Shown here piece by piece: positions 51,728 to 63,620 of a DNA stretch of 64,000 bases. The stretch lies in NCBI GenBank assembly GCA_902806595.1, contig CADCXC010000038.1, positions 3,782,001-3,846,000 on the forward strand. The letters run 5' to 3'. Below the pieces are notes generated by a model, which was not told the origin of the DNA, did no database searches, and saw only the letters and a list, made by a program, of their open reading frames with translations. The stretch is from Pyrenopolyporus hunteri (taxonomy: Eukaryota; Ascomycota; Sordariomycetes; Xylariales; Hypoxylaceae). Made by a program: the position numbers and the translations under genes. Every line of letters begins with the position of its first letter. Position 1 is the stretch's first letter.

Positions 51728-53916
51728 TTATAGCATCGTGGGTAGCCATCCATTGCTCAAACTCTCGTCAAAGCCTTGTCGAACTTCCAGTACGGTATCG
51801 ATGTGACTGCGGCTCAGAGGCGCGCCGTTAAATCTTGCCAATGTCCTCGCGGTATTTACGACGTTGGCGATCTCTCTTCCATTTAACTTAGCATTTACAA
51901 GGAAATCGATGGTCTTTTCAATATCTATGTCCTTATCGGCCGACGGCACCGTTGTGAGGCAGTGCAGCCAGATGCGCCGGCGCACCTCGATCTCAGGGGG
52001 TGTGTAACTGAGAGAGAGGTGGATCCGAGACTTCATAGCGATATCGAATGAATTGACGCGGTTTGTCGTCAAAAAGACCACCCCACCGAAGTATTCGAGT
52101 TCCCTAAGGAACACTAATCATTGCGTTAGAGACATACACATGGCAGTCCGCGTAGGTAAGTAGTGAACAGGTGCGAGAGACTTACCAGCAACCAATGCAT
52201 TGCGGTCAGTGCTTCCAACATCCTTTCGAGTCTCTAAAAACACATCCGCCTCGTCAAGGAGCACCACAGCCTGCCAGATTGTTGCGTATTGCAGGACCTT
52301 CTTAAGCTCTTTTTCGAAAGAAGCCGATACGTAAAAAGCACTGTCGTATGTTAGCGATGGTACCTCCAATGTATCGAAATAGGACTTACTTCGCCCCCTT
52401 ATTCAGCTCCCCGACTGAGGTCGACACAAGCGCCTTCTTAGACCCCTCCGCAGCCGTCTCGGCCGTAAGAGTCTTCCCTGAGCCGGGCGTACCATGAAGT
52501 AAAATCACGAGTCCTTTGCCTTTCTGCTGTATAGAGTCACGAGGGTTCTTCGAGTATGTATGAGACGAAATAAGGGCGCGGAGCAGGCTCTTCTCCTTGT
52601 CCGGAAGCACCAAGGAATCCCACGCATCCGGGTTCCACTGAACATCGCGGATGTAATCGATGAAAAATCGACACCACTGCTTGAGGCCGAGCGAATATCC
52701 GAGTGTGAATGGTGGGCAGTACTCTGGCTTCGGATCCGTGATCTTGACGTCGGCTTTACCCAGGGGTTGTTCCTCGCCGAATGTCTTCCGGTCCAGCACT
52801 ATTCTCCCGGTCTCGGTATACGGTAGCCATACACCACGAAATTTGCACTTATTCGGGTCATAGAAGTGGAACGGGGGTTCTTTGAGCCACTCGGCAGCAC
52901 CATCTGCTTATACATTAATATTTTACATCAGAGCTTTAGTTCTATGATCAATGGAGCAGCTCTCTTCCTGTGATGGTAGATCTAGTAAAATCATAATACA
53001 GAAAGTGATGCCATGAAAACGTGTAAAGAGAAAAGGGGTTGAGCTTACCGTAAGCTACCGTAGAAAGGTCCTTAAGAGACAGGAATTTCGCCCCGCGCTC
53101 AGCAACACGGCGCTCAAGGCTGCCACCTTCCTTAACGAACCTACGGGGGTAAATTTCTAGATCCGTAATTGTAACCGGGTTGCCCGCAGGAAATTGCTCT
53201 CTCTGAATCAAGTCGACGACATGGGTAGCCTCGCCTCTAGCCACTCCATTATCATCAGTGTACGTACAGTGAACCTCGAGATAAGGGCCGGTTTCAATCC
53301 TCTCTTCGTATGCCGTCTTCTTGCACGTTAAAAGCCAAGGGTGGCCGCTGACTTCGGTGTACAAGACATCCCCGGGACGGTATATTACCCACGCGTTGTC
53401 GTAGGCAATTTGCTGTTTCCGGATCATCTTGAGAGCGAGTTCACGGTCTGACTTGATCTCGTTGTCCATAAACTCAAAGAGAAGATCGAGATGTTCTCGC
53501 ATGACGGTTTCGGTTACCGAACTCCGGTATTCTTCTAATTCATCCCAGTAGTGAATGAGCATCTCGAACGGACTATGTAGCTCAAGAGAGGAAGTGAAGT
53601 CGGAGGGAACGGCGAAGTATGATTCGACCACGTCGCGGAAGGCTTTCTGAATATAAGGGGAGTTGACCTGTAGTGTAGTCTTGCTCGGCTTGTACTCCTC
53701 ATATTTCCTTCGGATGACTAAGGCGTATGCGCTGTCCTCGTCGCGAGAGTTGCTTCTATCAAAGGGGTCAGGGGTAGGTTGCATGGAAGCCTTGCCCTGT
53801 TTGATAGTCTCGTGGTAAGCTTTGAATTCACACTTCTCTCCAAGGGAGAGTTTGGAATGAACGCCGTTTGCCTCGGCCTTCTCTGAGTTGGTTTGGTCGG
53901 AGGGCGTCTTCGTCAT
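51728..53916 (-). CDS. AAA-type ATPase with N-terminal DUF7025-like region (640 aa, 4 exons)
   Basis: Exons 53916-53049, 52903-52390, 52340-52186 and 52113-51728; introns of 145, 49 and 72 bp with GTAAGC/GTAAGT donors; total 641 codons with stop. The N-terminal ~300 residues fit the region found in large fungal families of AAA proteins (DUF7025-like; recalled, not searched), followed by GVWLPYTETGRIVLDRKTFG. The AAA core has Walker A GTPGSGKT (~427-434), Walker B VVLLDEAD (~486-493), RNALVAVFLRELEYF, sensor-1 TTNRVN and SRIHL. All catalytic elements are present, so ATP hydrolysis is expected; the cellular role is unknown. Just before the Walker B strand, the chosen acceptor at 52341 gives about seven extra residues (AFYVSAS), so that splice site is the least certain point. 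The stop lies 18 bp from the TIR element. Confidence 0.88.
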
Positions 53917-55951
53917 GATGGCGATAGGAAGGCAAGCGTGTCTCAGATAGATACTAAGTGAACGAAATATATTCCGATTATTTAAAGATATCGAACCTAA
54001 TATGCTTCTAGATGAAACTCATGGCATGAAAAGTTGCCGACCAAGATGGGTCTTTATACCCTTTCCACAGACCGGTTTTCGACCGTCACCAAGGAGCAAA
54101 CACGCACCAGCGTTACATCTTGGGCTGGATGATCTACAGGATTTTCGACCAGACCGCAGCGACATGTAGGCTATGATAGGGCTCAAGAGCCTCTAACCAA
54201 CTACCTAAGCATCTCGAAAGAGGCTTATGGTAAGTTCGGCCTGCCTTATGTTGGGTTTGCTGGTTAAGATCCTCAATTCTTCTGCCTGCATAAGCCCCTG
54301 CCTGTACGGCACACCCCCTGGCTGGCTATCGCATCTTGCAGTACGTTTGACTGGGGTGGGTAACCATACTCGGCCAGCCTGATTGGTTGCTAAGTAGAAC
54401 GCCGCAGTCATATGCCAGTCATCGGTCGCACGTTTACGGTATCGTTCAAGGCCCGGATTTGAAAGATACAGTAGTATATGCCTACATGTAGAGCTGACCG
54501 CATGTGTTCTCTATAGTTCGTCTTATACTCACGCCTATACTTCTGATATGGCAGAATGCGGCTCTTCCTCAACTTCCACAACTATAGTACATTCGAGAGC
54601 ACTGTCTTATTGCGCGTTGCTTGAAATTTCCTATGCCAGATTGTGTAGTCCGCGTAGCCACTCGTCCTTAACTATACGTCGAACTTAATTAGTTACTGGT
54701 ATCTCTTAACTCTTACATTTTACCCAGGTACGCGGGTAAAACGAGTGCACAGCATACCTAGGTATGTAACCAACTGCTCTGGTTGGGAAAGTTCGGCATC
54801 CCAATACCTGCGGGCTTCCGCTATGTCCTATCCTTTCAACTAAGCTCCCTTTTGGTGCTTCTTCTATATCTTCCCAATCTCACTCAACTATATCCACGTA
54901 GTCTATGAAACGTTCCATAAAACTCGTATAAACCGAGTTGATATCACCGCGCGATCCAACGTAGGCTGCGTATGATTTGTACAAAACGAATGGGGTTCAT
55001 AGGCTACATCGGGCCATCCATTTCGAGATAGATCATTGTCCTGGATGACAGCAGGGCAGGGATGTTAACCTACGAGGCTTTGGACCCTACTGTATACATG
55101 CATGCGCATATTACACCTGGTACTACACCTGGGTGCCGCGACGACTGCGCGATTCCTATGGAGGGAATCCGCCCAGGATCTACGGCTGCAGCCCCCTTGC
55201 TCACCAACTGCAGCACTCATGCATCGCACCACCCCGGGATAGGAGTCTCCTATCAGCACAAGGATATTCAGTACCTACTTACGTTAAAGCACAGCACTTC
55301 AGGGGGGTGCGATTATATATAGAGCCAGCGGCGAACGCATACACTGGTACCATGATCTTCAACCCGCATCAGATACCTAGGTAGGTTTCCTTACCCACGC
55401 CCTCCCCCGCTTTTCCGGGGATCACTACGCAGAGCTCACCAACGTAGTTTCGTTGGTGATGAGTATGTCCTCATTGAGCCCCTTCTACTGCATGGTATAC
55501 TTATCAGATATCCAATTGCCAACGCCGCTTTAGTCACCCACCGGTCATCGCCTCGTTCACGTACCCTGATGCCGACTGCACCCCCCGGCAGATGCATGTT
55601 TGAATTGCTATGGTTCACTCAATCGCGGGACGGGGACGTGACGAACACCCAGCCATCAAACTGGATACTAATGTAGAGCAAGACAGAGTCACTGGTCTTC
55701 TCATAAAAGCTCGATATAGATCTATACTTGAATGATATTCCTCCACCTACTGCATACTGCACAGGCCGGGAAATAATGCACAGTGGCCTTACTCCGTCAT
55801 GTTAGTACTGTACTACGCTAACTCTTACACGCTTGTAGTTATATGAGATAGTATGTGTACCGCCTAGTGTATAGAACAAACAGCATTCCGTTTTAATGGT
55901 CTTTCTTTTTGGGGTGACAATCTGACATCGTAATAATAATATGCAGCAAAT
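53917..55951. other. Intergenic, 2.0 kb
   Basis: Gene-free by my reading. Short open frames (54205-54411, 55062-55322, 55436-55618) overlap each other on both strands and show no motif. TACCTAGGTA-type palindromes occur at about 54756-54766 and 55373-55387. No tRNA found. Confidence 0.5.
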
Positions 55952-57150
55952 TTACATCATCGCATGGCCGTCAATACCGATGACCTTGCCGTTTACCCAC
56001 TCGCCGTCTTGAGACGCCAGGAAGCAGACGACGCGGGCGATATCGATGGGAAGGCCGACGCGGCCGAGAGGCGACCACGTAGCGGCGTACTGCGGAACTC
56101 TGATTAGCCACTGCCCAAATTCATATAGATGCATTTAAGGGACTACGAAGTCCAATAAGAGGGGCAAGCAAACTCACCTCATCGACTTCCTCGTCATTCA
56201 GCTTGTCGCCGCCGGGGATATACTCCCGGCAGACAGCGTGGTACATATCGCTCTTGATGCCGCCAGGCGCGATAGCGTTGACGGTGATCTTCTTGTCGCC
56301 GAAGTCGACGGCCATGCAGCGGACGAAGGTCTCGATAGCGCCCTTGCTGCCGGAGTACACGGCGTGCTTGGGGACGCCCTTGGCCTGGCCGGTGATGCTG
56401 CCCATGAGGATGAGGCGGCCGCCGACCTCGAGGTTCTTGTAGGCCTCGCGGGCGACGAAGAACTGGCCGCGGGTGTTGACGCTGAAGACGCGGTCGAACT
56501 CCTCGGGCGTGACGTCCTTGACGTGCCCGAAGGACACCACGCCGCTGTTCGAGCACACGATGTTGAGCTTGCCCCAGACCTTGACGGCCTGGTCGAACAG
56601 CCGCTCGATCTGGCTCACGTCCGACACGTTGGCCTTGATGGCCACCGCGTCCGAGCCGCTCTTCTTGATCGCGTGGACCACCTCCTCCGCCGATTGCGTG
56701 CTGTTGGCGTAGTTCACGATGACCTTGGCGCCGCGACGGCCGAGCTCGAGGGCCATCTCGCGGCCGATACCGCGGCCTACATTGGTGCTTTATTAGTAAT
56801 CGAGATCATGCGGGTTATATCGTAGATGTGGAAACGGGTTTTCATAAATGTGGTGGGATCGGCGTCTTGATGCTGTGGACGCGTCGGCGCAGCCACCGGA
56901 CTTTGGTTGGGGCCTTAGCGTCTCGGAATGCATCTAGCCGCCCACCACCTCTTTTCATAGGTGACACATATGGTCTGAGACATTGTTTGAAATTGGGATA
57001 GAGAAAAGCTTAACAATGGAGAGAAAAGTAAGTAAGTTACGTACCAGCACCTGTGACGAGCGCTACCTTGCCCTCGAGAGAGGCGGATGCGAGACCTAGA
57101 GGCCCTGGGATCGCATCGTATTTGCTGGTTTGGTTGCTAGCACTAGGCAT
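55952..57150 (-). CDS. Trihydroxynaphthalene reductase-type SDR of DHN-melanin synthesis (280 aa, 3 exons)
   Basis: Reduces polyhydroxynaphthalenes with NADPH in the DHN-melanin pathway (T4HN to scytalone, T3HN to vermelone). Exons 57150-57045, 56776-56178 and 56089-55952; introns of 268 and 88 bp; total 281 codons with stop. The reading closely follows fungal naphthol reductases: SKYDAIPGPLGLASASLEGK, TGAGRGIGRE across intron 1, IVCSNSGVVSFGHVKD, catalytic Ser162 (LMGSITG), and Tyr176 and Lys180 (YSGSKG), then APGGIKSDMYHAVC, WSPLGRVGLPIDIARVVCF and IGIDGHAMM. The C-terminal residue is Met; as I recall, Met ends the 3HN-type reductase and Ile the 4HN-type, so trihydroxynaphthalene reductase is preferred. 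Intron 1 is long for this window. Exon 2 is distinctly GC-rich. No PKS, scytalone dehydratase or melanin regulator is within the window. Confidence 0.93.
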
Positions 57151-59887
57151 CTTGAGTATGGCGAAGGTTATGCGATGTGGAAAAACTGAGAGATGTGTAG
57201 GATCGTCAGATTAAGGTAGTATCAAGGAGAAAGATAGGAAATAGGGGTATCGCTTGGTGTTGAGATGGTAAACCAGATCAACTCGGGGAATTTCAGAGAG
57301 GGCCTTTGCTATATAAGGACCTCTTTGGGCGCGTCCGTCCCAAGGACGCCTACAGCTCCATTTGAAAAGGCTGGTTTCGGACCATGTTGGAGACACCGAA
57401 ATGCACCGGACATCGTACTACCAAAAAGGGGAATATGTTGACGGTCCGATTTAGGTTCATGCCCACTACATCGGCGGTCGATTAGCCGCGAGCGCGAGGT
57501 CCGGGGCACCGTATAAGTCTTGACTGGTATAGAATTGTGAAACAGTTTGACTATTGAACTATTCCATTCTATTTATTTAAGTATGTAGCACGCCGTGTTT
57601 GCACCTCTTGCTTTTAGGTCTGCTCGGACCTGGAGTACACACAGAGGCCAAAGACGAGGTTTCAGTGAATTCCATTTCGGGGGATTACTAACATCAAGTA
57701 GAGAGGTCACGAACCGATTCGTGGCATATGAAGGATGGTTGGATACAATTGGCGCGCGTTGTAATCATTCCAAATTAAATCTCACCGGAATCCAACCTCG
57801 GATACCCTCTGGTACCCTGAGAGTGATCAACGACTTTGTTGTGATCCTTATGCAGAGATCCAGGCCTTCCTTTCCACTACGTCTAAACCGGACTCATAAA
57901 TTAGAAAAGTAATTGCTCGCCATTCCTTCGGACCCTGGCGATTCGTGAGCTATATTCATATAGTTCAGGACTTTGGTGTGCTGTGGCTTCAGCTGTAGCT
58001 CAGCCATGTGTCTCTACTAGTCGACGCCAAGGACAATAGGGGCGAATCTCGGGCCCATCGATCTATCCGCACCGCATTCCAGCTATACGGTAACCCTTTA
58101 CATATAGGTAACACTCCGCAATTGCGGGAAGGCTAGATGCTCGGTATCAATGGTAATCGGCGGCTTCAACTAAGTCAAGTGCAATCTTATGAGAAAAGGA
58201 GCTGTAAGCGCGACACAGGAACAACCTCTCAAACCAATAGCCTAAGGACGTATCCTAAAGCCTATGCACGCTGGGGCAAAAGATACGCACCAATTTGATC
58301 AATATGGTATAAGATCAGACTACACACCCACCACGGAGAATTTCGGTGCTAGGGGAACGGTGACTTTTTAGGTAAGCTAGGGTGTCGGCGCCTGTATAAG
58401 TCCATATTGAGCTGCTGCCGTGTATGTGGCGGGCCTCCAATCTGCTCCTTAGATGCACATCGGGAGGATGAAGAGAGCCTCGGGACCGAAATTGGCAATG
58501 TTTTTATCTCCGAAGCCACTATTAGTGGCTGGTTCAGGGGAGATAGTGGGTTGTAATCCCTCTTGTAGGTAACAATTCGTGGACTTTCCGTCCGTTGCAT
58601 TGCACTGCATGATTATTTTCAACATGCGCCAATGTCGCCCTCCACCATGTCGGTTGACTGGTCTGGTGGAGTTTTTGAGACATTCAGCACACTACTATCG
58701 TATTTTCGGCCAGTCTAACTGTGACGTAGACGAGAAAAATGTCTTGGTACCTAGGTAAGCATCTAGTCTTAGTAGAGTGAGGTTTATATATACAGTTACG
58801 GAGACGGCGCGGAAGACAGATCATATCATCGTATCATCACATCGGACGGGCTATCAAGACTCTACATCTGACAGTCAGCTTTTACGTAGTCTGAATCATG
58901 ACTGTTTAGCTCTTGGCATATATTCACCGGAAATCCAGAGAATATGACCATAGGGTCTACGACTTAGACATAACGTATAGCTTTCCTATCTATAAGCCGA
59001 CATAGAGTATACGTACGTGCATACGGGTAATTGCAGCTCATTAATTTCCACCGATATAGTTCTTAGAAGCAAGAACCAACTCTACTGGCCTATAGAAACG
59101 GAAAGTTGCGGACTCGCGAGCCATAGATGGGACGGAAGAGGCCACAGGACACGGCTACGTCGCGAGCATAGTTTCAGGGCGGGATGATCTCACGGATGAG
59201 ACCACTCGGCAAGACCTTACATCACACATAATCTATCGGCGCAGTGTAGCGTTCGGGTCCCCCCGGGTTACGGAGATGGGGTCCCGAAGACACATACATA
59301 GGTACCTATCTTACCTCACAGGACAGACGCTGTCTTATTTACATAAATGAAAGGCGACCCTGTGATGATTTAATGATCGAGTACCGAGTACATTATACCC
59401 ATGCGGATGGGAGGAGGTCCGGATAAGCAGAGATGCAACGAGATTAATGATCAACCTGAGCCACGTCGGACCCTTTACTTATGTCGCTGCCAGAACGACC
59501 TATATCGGCGGGTTTGAGTAAGCCGGCAAGGCAGCCGAATGTGCGGCTTCGGCGCCTAGGGCTTTATCCCGGGATTAACACCTTCCTTAGACGACACCGG
59601 CGACCCTTCTGGATCTAGGGTTCCGACCGGCGACGGATACGTCGACGGAAATAAAGGGTAGTTCGTTCCGGGGGCCCGGATCGTGGGGCCGTGAGTAAGT
59701 CCCATCCAAATTGTATCAGAAATAAAAAGAACTCCCAGCGATGGCTTTGAATCGCCTATTCCTCAATTCCTAAGCTGGGTAATGATAAGAAATTTTTATT
59801 GAGGCAAACGGGCGGGCGTTTATAGGAAGATAGCTGTCGGTCTGGGTTGGATAGGGGCGATGGCTGAACTTAGTATCTCACGTACGA
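57151..59887. other. Intergenic, 2.7 kb, upstream of the melanin reductase
   Basis: The largest gene-free stretch of normal composition in the window. A TATATA box at 57310-57315 lies 160 bp before the melanin reductase ATG. Open frames at 57595-57912 (no ATG start) and 58349-58600 lack motifs. TACCTAGGTA-type repeats occur at about 58747-58757 and 59300-59309. Long upstream regions are common for regulated pigment genes, but I see no specific operator. Confidence 0.5.
57310..57315 (-). promoter_or_regulatory. Possible TATA box of the melanin reductase gene
   Basis: CTTATATAG on the minus strand, 160 bp upstream of ATG 57150. Spacing allows a 5' UTR of about 130 bp. Pattern only. Confidence 0.35.
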
Positions 59888-60892
59888 TCAATCTACCGCA
59901 CTGGCCCCCGTCTGGCGACGTCTCCTAGTACCTGGTTCACATTTCGGCCATGGGACTAGCACGATGGGTGTGGCACCGATGGCTTCCGGAATCCACGGTC
60001 TGTCCTCGCTCCACACGGGTCCGTTGCGCCTTAGCATACAACCCCCTCGCGCCGTAACGAAGAGCACAGCGCTCTGCGGATCCTCGACGAATAGCTCCTC
60101 GATCTGGCTCAAACTTGGAGTATTCTCGCGCTTCCTTAACTGTATCCAGTCGTTGTAGCTATCGAGCCGGCGGCCAGGCAGAAGTTTCCAGCCCGAGGTC
60201 CAATTGCCGAGAGTCGTCTTGGCGGAAGCTAGCAGATCGTATAGTAAGCCCATCGTTAGGATGTCTTGTCCTTCTATACCTTTGTCGTCACCCATATCGT
60301 CGTCTACGGTCTCACCCATGTTCTCATCCACGCTCTCATCCACATCTTCGCCCTCGCTTTCGTATGTATCTCCATCCTCGCTCTCAGCCGCGCGAGACGA
60401 AGCCAGGATATCGAGCTTGGAGTATGTCATAACCACGGTGTGGCAACCCGGGCCCACGTGTATTACATCCAGGTTCCTAATCGGGGGTCCCGCGCCGTAC
60501 GTAATACTCAGGCGGCGCCAGGTTGCCTCGGGTCGCAAGAACGGGGAGCCGCGCATCGCACCCTCGGTCACGATTCCTCCGACAGCGCGTTCGAAGGCCC
60601 AGGGCAGGTAGCGGAAGGGGATGTGTAGATCCCCCTTGCTAGGCTCCGGACGATTCCTCCCGGTGCGGAAGAGGTATTTGAATTCTTGCTTAAGTAGGGG
60701 GTTGATGCGGACCTCGCCATTTCCATCATCTCGCTGTGAGCTACTAGAGGGGTTGTGGAATAGGATGCGCTGAATCTCTGCATGGAAATACCTGCATACA
60801 CGCTGAGAGAGGAGCAGTGTGGCTAGGTCCGCTATTCCAAGGAACTCCAGGATGAGGGATAGAGTCTCGGGCGGTAAGTTTAAGAGAGACAT
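59888..60892 (-). CDS. F-box domain protein (334 aa, single exon)
   Basis: The N-terminus reads MSLLNLPPETLSLILEFLGIADLATLLLSQRVCRYF, the layout of an F-box (LPPE, then LxxIL, then a leucine-rich stretch and CRYF), about residues 4-42. Such proteins usually recruit substrates to SCF ubiquitin ligases through Skp1 (family knowledge). The rest has no motif I recognise. It includes a long acidic low-complexity stretch at about residues 178-216 (Glu/Asp/Ser/Gly) and ends RRRRQTGASAVD. The start is ATG 60892; the GTG just upstream is not used. A TATA-like box lies 64 bp before it. Substrate and process unknown. Confidence 0.82.
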   Translation of the reverse strand: MSLLNLPPETLSLILEFLGIADLATLLLSQRVCRYFHAEIQRILFHNPSSSSQRDDGNGEVRINPLLKQEFKYLFRTGRNRPEPSKGDLHIPFRYLPWAFERAVGGIVTEGAMRGSPFLRPEATWRRLSITYGAGPPIRNLDVIHVGPGCHTVVMTYSKLDILASSRAAESEDGDTYESEGEDVDESVDENMGETVDDDMGDDKGIEGQDILTMGLLYDLLASAKTTLGNWTSGWKLLPGRRLDSYNDWIQLRKRENTPSLSQIEELFVEDPQSAVLFVTARGGCMLRRNGPVWSEDRPWIPEAIGATPIVLVPWPKCEPGTRRRRQTGASAVD

Positions 60893-60955
60893 CACGAGAT
60901 GCCGCCTTGCAGAGTGGATACAAGTATAGCCCGTAGTCGGAAAGGGATGAAAGGG

Positions 60956-60963
60956 TTATATAA
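60956..60963 (-). promoter_or_regulatory. Possible TATA box of the F-box gene
   Basis: TTATATAA 64 bp upstream of ATG 60892 on the minus strand, followed by a CT-rich region. Pattern and spacing only. Confidence 0.45.
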
Positions 60964-61363
60964 GGTGTATGGTCGCCTTCAAAGGACGAACAGCAGAGAG
61001 AAAAGGAGTTGGAGAAAGGGTGGTGAGACGGTGAATTATATACGTCCCTAATCCAGGCATAGCTTGAAATCCAACAAAGCTCAGTGATATGATTGGCCGA
61101 GTGGAATTGTGTTGGATGTTATTTCATAATATGGCTACTTACCTATCCAGGTGGGTACTTACTTACCTACCTAGGTATATATCACCGCCTTTGCTAAATG
61201 TTTCGAGCGTAAATGATCTTGCAACCGTATATCGAAAGTCTTCCAGCTTATTCAAGTCTACATATGCCTAAAGAAGGGACGCTTATAGTATATAACGCTG
61301 CCTTGTTGTCTAACAAGAAGGTGAAATCGATGCGGATGTAACCTCTGAAACTGCAATAGTTCG
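60964..61363. repeat. Intergenic with TACCTACCTAGGTA repeat
   Basis: Between the F-box promoter and the 3' end of the R3H gene. A palindromic TACTTACCTACCTAGGTATA run lies at about 61146-61178. No gene seen. Confidence 0.55.
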
Positions 61364-62573
61364 TTAACATAGCTCCCACAGGGGTCGCGGTAGGTCAGAT
61401 TGCGCTGGTGACGTTCTTCCCGTCTTCATCTGCACGTAAACGACCTTGCGCTTTGGATTGCCCACTAGGACTGAGCGGGAATTGAGGCCGTAATAATCGG
61501 ACACAGAATGCGTAATCCATCGCCTAGCCCTGTTAGTACCGTTTGAAACGACTTGGTTACTATACTCGCGCTATGAAGGTCATACCTGAACCCACTGTCG
61601 ACATCGTCACCTGAAGCATCGAAGATCATCCCCTCTCCCTCGGTCTTGCCTTTAGTTTCTTGTCTAGCTCTTTTCCAGCCGTCTCGAGTGGTGCCATCCC
61701 GGCCGACGAATACTATCTCCTCATCCTCAGTGTCCTCACCTTCCGAGGGCGTAGGTTCCTTTGCGAGCTCTTGTTCGATCAAGTACTGTCGAACAGGTTC
61801 TTCGACTGAGCGGACCCAGGTCTTGAGGGCGGGGGTTTTCTTGGCACGCTGAAATAACTCGCGGGGCACTCGACCGGGAACGTGGGCGTCGCCTAGCGTC
61901 CGGGTCTGCATCTGCTTATGACGGGCCGCGATAGCTCTCTTTCTCTCGACTTCGGCCTGAACACGTTTGTCCCACGCTACTGCGAGCTGATAAGGGACAT
62001 GATTAACAGGATACAGCGGACGTGGCTCCCAGTCGAAGGGCTGTGGGGGCTGTGCATTGGGCACATGCATCAAACGATCTGGGAAAATGGTTGAGATTTC
62101 ATATTAGTCTTGCCATCGTAGCATTCACTCTAGGCGCACGAAATAGAGTGAACAGGGGTGCAAGTACCATTTTCCCAGCGTCGTCGCTGTCGACTTCCCT
62201 CTTTGCCTTTTAAGAGCGCCTCTCGTCTACGCTGACTATCGCGGCGGGATGAGGGACGTGGCGGCGGTGTGATGGCGGTGGACTTAGAGCGGGGATCTTG
62301 GATAGTAACGGATGTCTTCGTCGTCTGCTCATTCTCACCAAGCGGAATTGATAAAGGAACGCCGACGCCGCGAGCTACCGGAGACACACTAAGGGACTCG
62401 AGCGCAGAAATCGTCCACGCTTCAATATCAATTCCGTTGGGAGACGTGTTCGCTGTTACGGTGGCGCTAGACGTCTGATGAGTTTCCTGCTGGTTCTGAT
62501 GTTGCCCCTGATTCGAATTGGTTGCTGTGTTCGTCAGTTCTGGAGGGGGTGGAACGGCGCTGTAGATAGCCAT
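61364..62573 (-). CDS. R3H-associated N-terminal domain plus R3H motif protein (352 aa, 3 exons)
   Basis: Exons 62573-62168, 62078-61586 and 61523-61364; introns of 89 and 62 bp; total 353 codons with stop. The first ~115 residues are Gln/Ser/Thr/Pro-rich and disordered. GSRQRRRWEN, joined over intron 1 to DRLMHVPNAQ and followed by FDWEPRPLYPVNHVPYQLA, fits the R3H-associated N-terminal domain. The third exon is not an obvious open frame. It is reached through GTATGA and a TACTAAC branch sequence, and gives RWITHSVSDYYGLNSRSVLV then GNPKRKVVYV, an R3H domain with the RxxxH signature at residues 301-305. R3H domains bind single-stranded nucleic acid, so an RNA or DNA role is expected. Reading through the intron would give a 41-residue tail without R3H. 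Two acceptors (at 61524 and six bases upstream) both keep frame. Confidence 0.85.
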
Positions 62574-63620
62574 GATGGATTATGATAACGGACAACGCTC
62601 GACGTGGGGGAAATGCTGATGCCGATACCGCCGAATTGCCAAAGTCGTAAGAATGAGAAGAGAAAGAAGAAATGAGTTTCGGGAATTCAGGTAGGTACCT
62701 AATTAAACTGTGAAGTCGAATACATGTATTTTGTAAAGCGGAATAATACGGAAGAGAGAGAAATTTAAACGACCGGCCAATGTCAACCGACGGCTTGATT
62801 GGCAATAGGCACAATAGTAACAATAGCGGCAATGGTGACAAAGTCGACTAGTCTCTTCCCCCCATTCTAACTTTTAGGAGTTTAGGAGGTGCCTAAGCAG
62901 GATGCGATTCATGACACATCCGAGCTTGACTCAAAAACCCCATTGTTTTTGGTGAGAACTACGATGACCCGGCCAATCAGAGCTATAGCGCAAACACGCG
63001 CAGCAGTGGCTAGTAGTGGTTGGTCCCCACTGCTATTGCGGCAAGCACCCGCTTTCTTTAAGTGGATGCAGTTGCGGCGTGACTCTTCCTAGGATGATCT
63101 TACAGGGTAGCTTCTAAGATTACTAACCTCCTACCCAGGTATGTATTGCACCTCCCTATCTCACCTACCTATCTCGGTAGCTACCTACCTGAGGTCGAAG
63201 TTGGCTTGCAATGGAAGCCCACCTCCCAAGAAGTAGCTAACCAGTGTGCTAGACTAGAGCAAGCGCCTTAAGACTTAAAGACTTACATGCACTTGGGTGT
63301 AATTTCTGACTCTTTCTCATCATGTTGACAGTACAATAATAAATACCGTCATAGCACCCATAGGAACAAATCAATGCTGACGAACTCTCCTGGTCAATTT
63401 GTTCTGTATCTATGTAAAAGCTACCGTAGTCTATCAACCCTGCATGAATAGGACGCATCACGTCTGCCAGCCTAGAAGTCATATTTAACTCTTTTCATAT
63501 ATCAAGCAGCATACGATTTCAAACAACTGCGGAGCAAATAGACATGAACATTTTCGTGGTTGGCGGACCGGTGTATGGGGGGAAGCGAGTGTGAAGACTA
63601 TGCTAACCGGAATCAATCCA
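62574..63620. repeat. Intergenic, 1.0 kb, with AGGTAGGTACCTA-type repeats
   Basis: Open frames at 62467-62841 (-), 62889-63092 (+) and 63249-63482 (-) show no motif. GGTAGGTACCTA lies at about 62689-62701. A dense cluster of TACCTACC/GGTAGCTACC units lies at about 63129-63194. Otherwise nothing seen. Confidence 0.5.

Noticed and set aside
56194..56825. Long open frames on both strands over the melanin reductase
   Set aside because: Shadows of the GC-rich exon 2; only one frame gives the SDR motifs.
57595..57912. 105-codon frame upstream of the melanin reductase
   Set aside because: Begins with GTG rather than ATG and carries no motif.
57985..58060. GCTGTAGCTCAG stretch as a tRNA start
   Set aside because: No matching anticodon arm, T-loop or acceptor stem could be folded downstream.
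59964..60628. Plus-strand frames of up to 135 codons opposite the F-box gene
   Set aside because: Antisense shadows of the acidic low-complexity coding stretch.
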